The position numbers and the translations under genes were made by a program. From NCBI RefSeq assembly GCF_033097485.1, contig NZ_AP028634.1:1603126-1667125 (forward strand): a DNA stretch of 64,000 nucleotides, in the 5' to 3' direction. The notes under the pieces were generated by a model. That model had not been told where the DNA came from and searched no databases. It was given only the letters and a program-made list of their open reading frames with translations. Position 1 is the stretch's first letter. Each line of letters begins with the position of its first letter. Shown here piece by piece: positions 61,518-64,000 of the stretch. The stretch is from Pyrofollis japonicus. GTDB taxonomy: Archaea; Thermoproteota; Thermoprotei_A; Sulfolobales; Pyrodictiaceae.

Positions 61518-62262
61518 TTATGCTGCCTCCACCGGCCTGTAGATACCCTTCTTCTTGGCCTCCTCTAGCATCTCTAGTACCTTGTCGTCGCCTAGGTCGC
61601 GCCACTCAACATAGGCGTCTGCTACGGCGAAGACGGGGCCACCCCTAAGGTTGAGCACTGCCACCCTCCTGGCCTCCTCTGCGACCCTCTTGGAGCCGTC
61701 GATGCTCCCAGTGGGTGCTGCGGCGTAGACCCGTGCCCCCAGCCCGTTGAGAAACCTTGTGGCTGCGACCATTGTCCAGCCAGCAGCAATGCCGTCGTCA
61801 ACGACAAGTACCGGTGTATTGTCTAGTCTCGGGTACCTAGGCGTGCCCCTCAGCAAGGCGAGTCTCCTCTTCACGGCCTCCGACGCCCTAGCCACCTGCT
61901 CCTCAGCAACCTCCTCGCCGAGCAACGCGGCCACGGCCTTGTCAACCACTACTGTTCCGCCGGGAGCAACTGCGCCGAACCCGGCCTCGGTTGTCCAGGG
62001 AAAGGTCGCCTTCTTCACCGGCACCACGTCCAGCACGGCGCCAAGCCTCTCGGCAACCACGATGCCGACTGGGACGCCTCCAGCAGGAATAGCGTAGACG
62101 ATGCGAGGCCTAGGCACAAGTCTCTCACTGATCAACTGTCTCAAGGAACGCGGCCAGCTTCTCCCCGGCATCCCAGCGGTCGCGGAACACCGGGGCACGC
62201 CAAGAAGCCTCCTCACAGTAATAGACGCCGTCGATAACGGAGACGCTGCACTCCAGGGACAC
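61518..62262 (-). pseudogene. Phosphoribosyltransferase-like gene with a frameshift
   Basis: Two frames make one gene. A GTG at 62262 opens SLECSVSVIDGVYYCEEASW and FRDRWDAGEKLAAFL, the N-terminus expected for COG1926-type phosphoribosyltransferases. At about 62140-62150 the frame must shift to continue RQLISERLVPRPRIVYAIPA. The rest has GGVPVGIVVAERL, a PRPP-type loop PVLVVDDGIAAGWTM, and ends at 61518. A one-base change, sequencing error or programmed shift are all possible. If translated alone, the downstream frame lacks its N-terminus. Confidence 0.65.
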
Positions 62263-62448
62263 TATGCAACGCACCCTAGTGGTAGCTAATATGAGAAGAG
62301 TATGATAATCCTTGACGTAATTGTGTTCTTCTCCGTACGTCCTGCCAAGGAGCGAAGCAGTGATTATTCGGTGGAGTGCGGGAGGGGTTCCGTAATACCT
62401 TACCAGCTATCTATAACCACTATTTACTTATGTAGTACCCAAAAGGTA

Positions 62449-62677
62449 TACATTAACGTTAGTACTCGAGTAAGAGTCCCGAGAACTTAAAGAGGAAATG
62501 AATAAACTATGGGGGATCGGCTTGACTAAGGAAATAAGAGCATACGTGAGGAAGCGAAGACGCGCGTATAGGAAGCAGAAAGCGCTCGAAGAGATTAGCA
62601 ACGGGCTCGAAAAGCTCCCTGAGAGCCCAAAGGGCTTAGGAACACGGCTCGTGAGGGAAGACCGTGACAATCACTAA
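62449..62677 (+). pseudogene. Decayed VapB antitoxin gene
   Basis: In one frame NVSTRVRVP resembles the VapB start, and a one-base shift at about 62482 leads to ELKEEMNKL...GLTKEIRAYVRK and a tail ending GTRLVREDRDNH, typical of VapB. No proper start codon is present. The frameshift and missing start mark it as broken, although the last 51 codons remain open from a TTG at 62522. Confidence 0.65.
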
Positions 62678-62820
62678 TACATCTGACTCGGTGAAGCACA
62701 TGATTATGGGTACAGGGCTTCTAAAAAGACCCAAGCGATAGTGTTATCAAGCTAGAGGACGAGGCTACTTAAGAGCAAGGCGCAGAGAAGCTAGGCATAA
62801 GAACGATACTCGTCCCATAG
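62664..62820 (+). pseudogene. Decayed, internally deleted VapC toxin gene
   Basis: A GTG overlapping the VapB tail begins MTITNTSDSVKHM, like a PIN N-terminus. The frame ends soon after. Near the right end EQGAEKLGIRTILVP resembles a PIN C-terminus. Roughly 80 or more internal residues are missing. Confidence 0.5.
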
Positions 62821-62828
62821 CTTGCCTA

Positions 62829-63647
62829 TCAACTCCTGCAGGGTGGTGGGGGGCAAACCGTTACGCTGTAGGTCCAGCCGCATCTCCCGCACACCGTGCT
62901 TATCCTTACCCCGCCGCATCCCGGGTTTCTCTCCTCCTTTGCCTCGAGCACCGCTCCGCACATGGGGCAGCGTCTCGGAACCACGAGTACTAGCTGGTGC
63001 CCATCCTCAATCCTCTCCTCTACGTCTACTAGGAGGCCCAGTCTCCGCATCTCTCCTATCTCGGAAAGAATAGTGTCTCTGAGTCTCTCGGAGAGTGTTC
63101 TTGCAATCCTCTTCGCCGTACGTGTCGAGACGAGGCAGTCCAGGTTAGCTATAGCGGTTAGCTGCCTAGAGGCAGCCTCTAGGAACGCGGCCAACACGTC
63201 CCTGCCCCTATTGAGCCTCGTTGCAGCCGACTCGAGGAGCCCGGTGAGCATTAGCTTGGCCAGCGCGTCGGCGTCGCCGAGTATCCTTTTCGACTCTCCG
63301 TCCTCCAGTACTCTGCGCACGCGCTTAGCCAGCTCCTCGGGGTAGCCAGACTTCTCCAGAGCCTCCTCAAGCAGCAAGGCTCTCCGCCGGGGGCATAGCT
63401 CTCCGGCTTTCTTCTCGAGCGCAGTCACAGCGTCACTGAGCAGGCTAGCAACAAACACGGCCTCAGCGTCAGCGCCCTCTCCAAGGGCTACCCGGTAAGC
63501 ATAGAGCGCCGCGAGGACAGCGTGGTTGACGAGGAGCCCGCTGCTCCCCCAGACCTCCTCCTCGACGCCCTTAACGGCCTCAATGAGCCTCCGATGCCTC
63601 TGGAGAAGCTCTTCGGGCCTAGCCACTTCTTTGCCGGCCTTACTCAT
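62829..63647 (-). CDS. Degenerate HD-domain protein with C-terminal zinc ribbon
   Basis: From the ATG at 63647 the protein has 272 residues. The N-terminal helical part has a histidine (NHAVLAALYAY, H42), then ASLLSDAVTAL where HD hydrolases have LLHDIG-type residues (S71, D72), and ILGDADALAKLMLTGLLESA. This resembles the HD superfamily, but the HD pair is changed to SD, so activity is doubtful. The C-terminal RRCPMCGAVL...CGRCGWTYSVTVC is a zinc ribbon. GGAGG lies upstream. A longer frame to 63752 exists. Function unknown. Confidence 0.6.
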   Translation of the reverse strand: MSKAGKEVARPEELLQRHRRLIEAVKGVEEEVWGSSGLLVNHAVLAALYAYRVALGEGADAEAVFVASLLSDAVTALEKKAGELCPRRRALLLEEALEKSGYPEELAKRVRRVLEDGESKRILGDADALAKLMLTGLLESAATRLNRGRDVLAAFLEAASRQLTAIANLDCLVSTRTAKRIARTLSERLRDTILSEIGEMRRLGLLVDVEERIEDGHQLVLVVPRRCPMCGAVLEAKEERNPGCGGVRISTVCGRCGWTYSVTVCPPPPCRS

Positions 63648-63832
63648 TGCTGGCGCAGCCTCCGAGGGAATAGGGGTCGCTTGCGACGTAATTATCCTTA
63701 CTATCGAAAACACGGCACCGTGGGCGAGAATATGGAGCTTCGGCTCGCCCATAGGTTTAAGAAGCCCTGGGGATTCGTCTTAAGACTAGTTGTTAACTGG
63801 AAAGGGTTTCGAATAGAGTAGGTGAACAAGGT

Positions 63833-64000
63833 ATGGGTAAGGCAATGAGTGCTTTGAAGGCAATATTCTACCTGGTAGTGATAGCGGGTATAGCGTTCTT
63901 CATCGTGGACCTCTACTATACTAGGAGCGGGTGGAGCACAAGCCTAGCAGAGAAGCCGGAGATACAGCCGCAGGGGACAAACATAAGGATAAACCTTGTC
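63833..64000 (+). CDS. Membrane-anchored protein, partial at right edge
   Basis: The first 56 residues show one N-terminal membrane helix (LKAIFYLVVIAGIAFFIVDL, about 8-27) followed by a charged, polar region. The ATG follows AGGTG and a short spacer. The frame is open to the window edge. The protein is not recognised; it could be a signal-anchored surface or membrane-complex subunit. Confidence 0.6.
   Translation, partial: MGKAMSALKAIFYLVVIAGIAFFIVDLYYTRSGWSTSLAEKPEIQPQGTNIRINLV

Noticed and set aside
61336-61605. 89-codon minus-strand frame
   Set aside because: It overlaps the end of the phosphoribosyltransferase gene in another frame and has no ribosome binding site or recognisable domain.

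Overview
The window reads as chromosome of a hyperthermophilic crenarchaeote, most likely Desulfurococcales and probably close to the Pyrodictiaceae (Pyrodictium/Hyperthermus/Pyrolobus). This placement is inferred from gene content: an Orc1/Cdc6 initiator, an archaeal GPT-type GlcNAc-1-phosphate transferase, an aKMT4-like lysine methyltransferase, SQR with DUF1641, two-subunit class I fumarase, many VapBC and PaREP1/HEPN genes, TATA-type promoters and very frequent TTG/GTG starts with GGTG-type ribosome binding sites. No 16S rRNA is present to confirm it.

Layout. 0-9 kb: a MoaD/ThiS-like gene cut by the left edge, a radical SAM enzyme, the methyltransferase, DUF99, SQR+DUF1641, tRNA-Lys, Orc1/Cdc6, GPT and an ABC-class ATPase. 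9-14.5 kb: fumarase (+) converges with a succinate dehydrogenase/fumarate reductase operon sdhACDB (-). 14.7-17.3 kb: nucleotide-sugar dehydrogenase translationally coupled to an Alg14-Alg13-like glycosyltransferase. 17.5-25.4 kb: a complete sugar-type ABC importer followed by a glucosylglycerate-synthase-like glycosyltransferase and a large putative glycoside hydrolase. 25.9-32.8 kb: tRNA-Ala, aminotransferase, Thg1-like polymerase, QueC, OsmC, two lineage-specific proteins and structured non-coding stretches. 32.9-33.7 kb: a gene-free zone bracketed by 29-bp inverted repeats.

33.7-40.9 kb is a sulfate-activation neighbourhood: ATP sulfurylase, APS kinase, a TSUP-family permease, an AlkP-superfamily phosphodiesterase, a DHH phosphoesterase and two ribbon-helix-helix proteins, one facing palindromes in a divergent promoter. 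It is interspersed with toxin-antitoxin genes and decayed genes. 41-45.5 kb carries glycosyltransferases and a UDP-sugar epimerase. 45.6-51 kb holds two large secreted proteins: a beta-propeller inserted into another domain with a CxCxCxC cluster, and a subtilisin-like protease of about 1170 residues. 51-56 kb is a visibly AT-rich block of glycosyltransferases, a polytopic membrane protein and a sulfatase-fold protein, probably acquired. 57-64 kb contains a sugar-phosphate nucleotidyltransferase, a zinc-site-less MetE-like protein, two intact VapBC pairs, one decayed VapBC pair, a thioredoxin-like protein, a frameshifted phosphoribosyltransferase and a degenerate HD-domain zinc-ribbon protein.

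Taken together, the region from 33.7 kb onward looks like cell-surface glycan assembly next to PAPS production and secreted proteins. Sulfation of surface glycans is an inference from context; no sulfotransferase was recognised. The right edge cuts a membrane-anchored protein.
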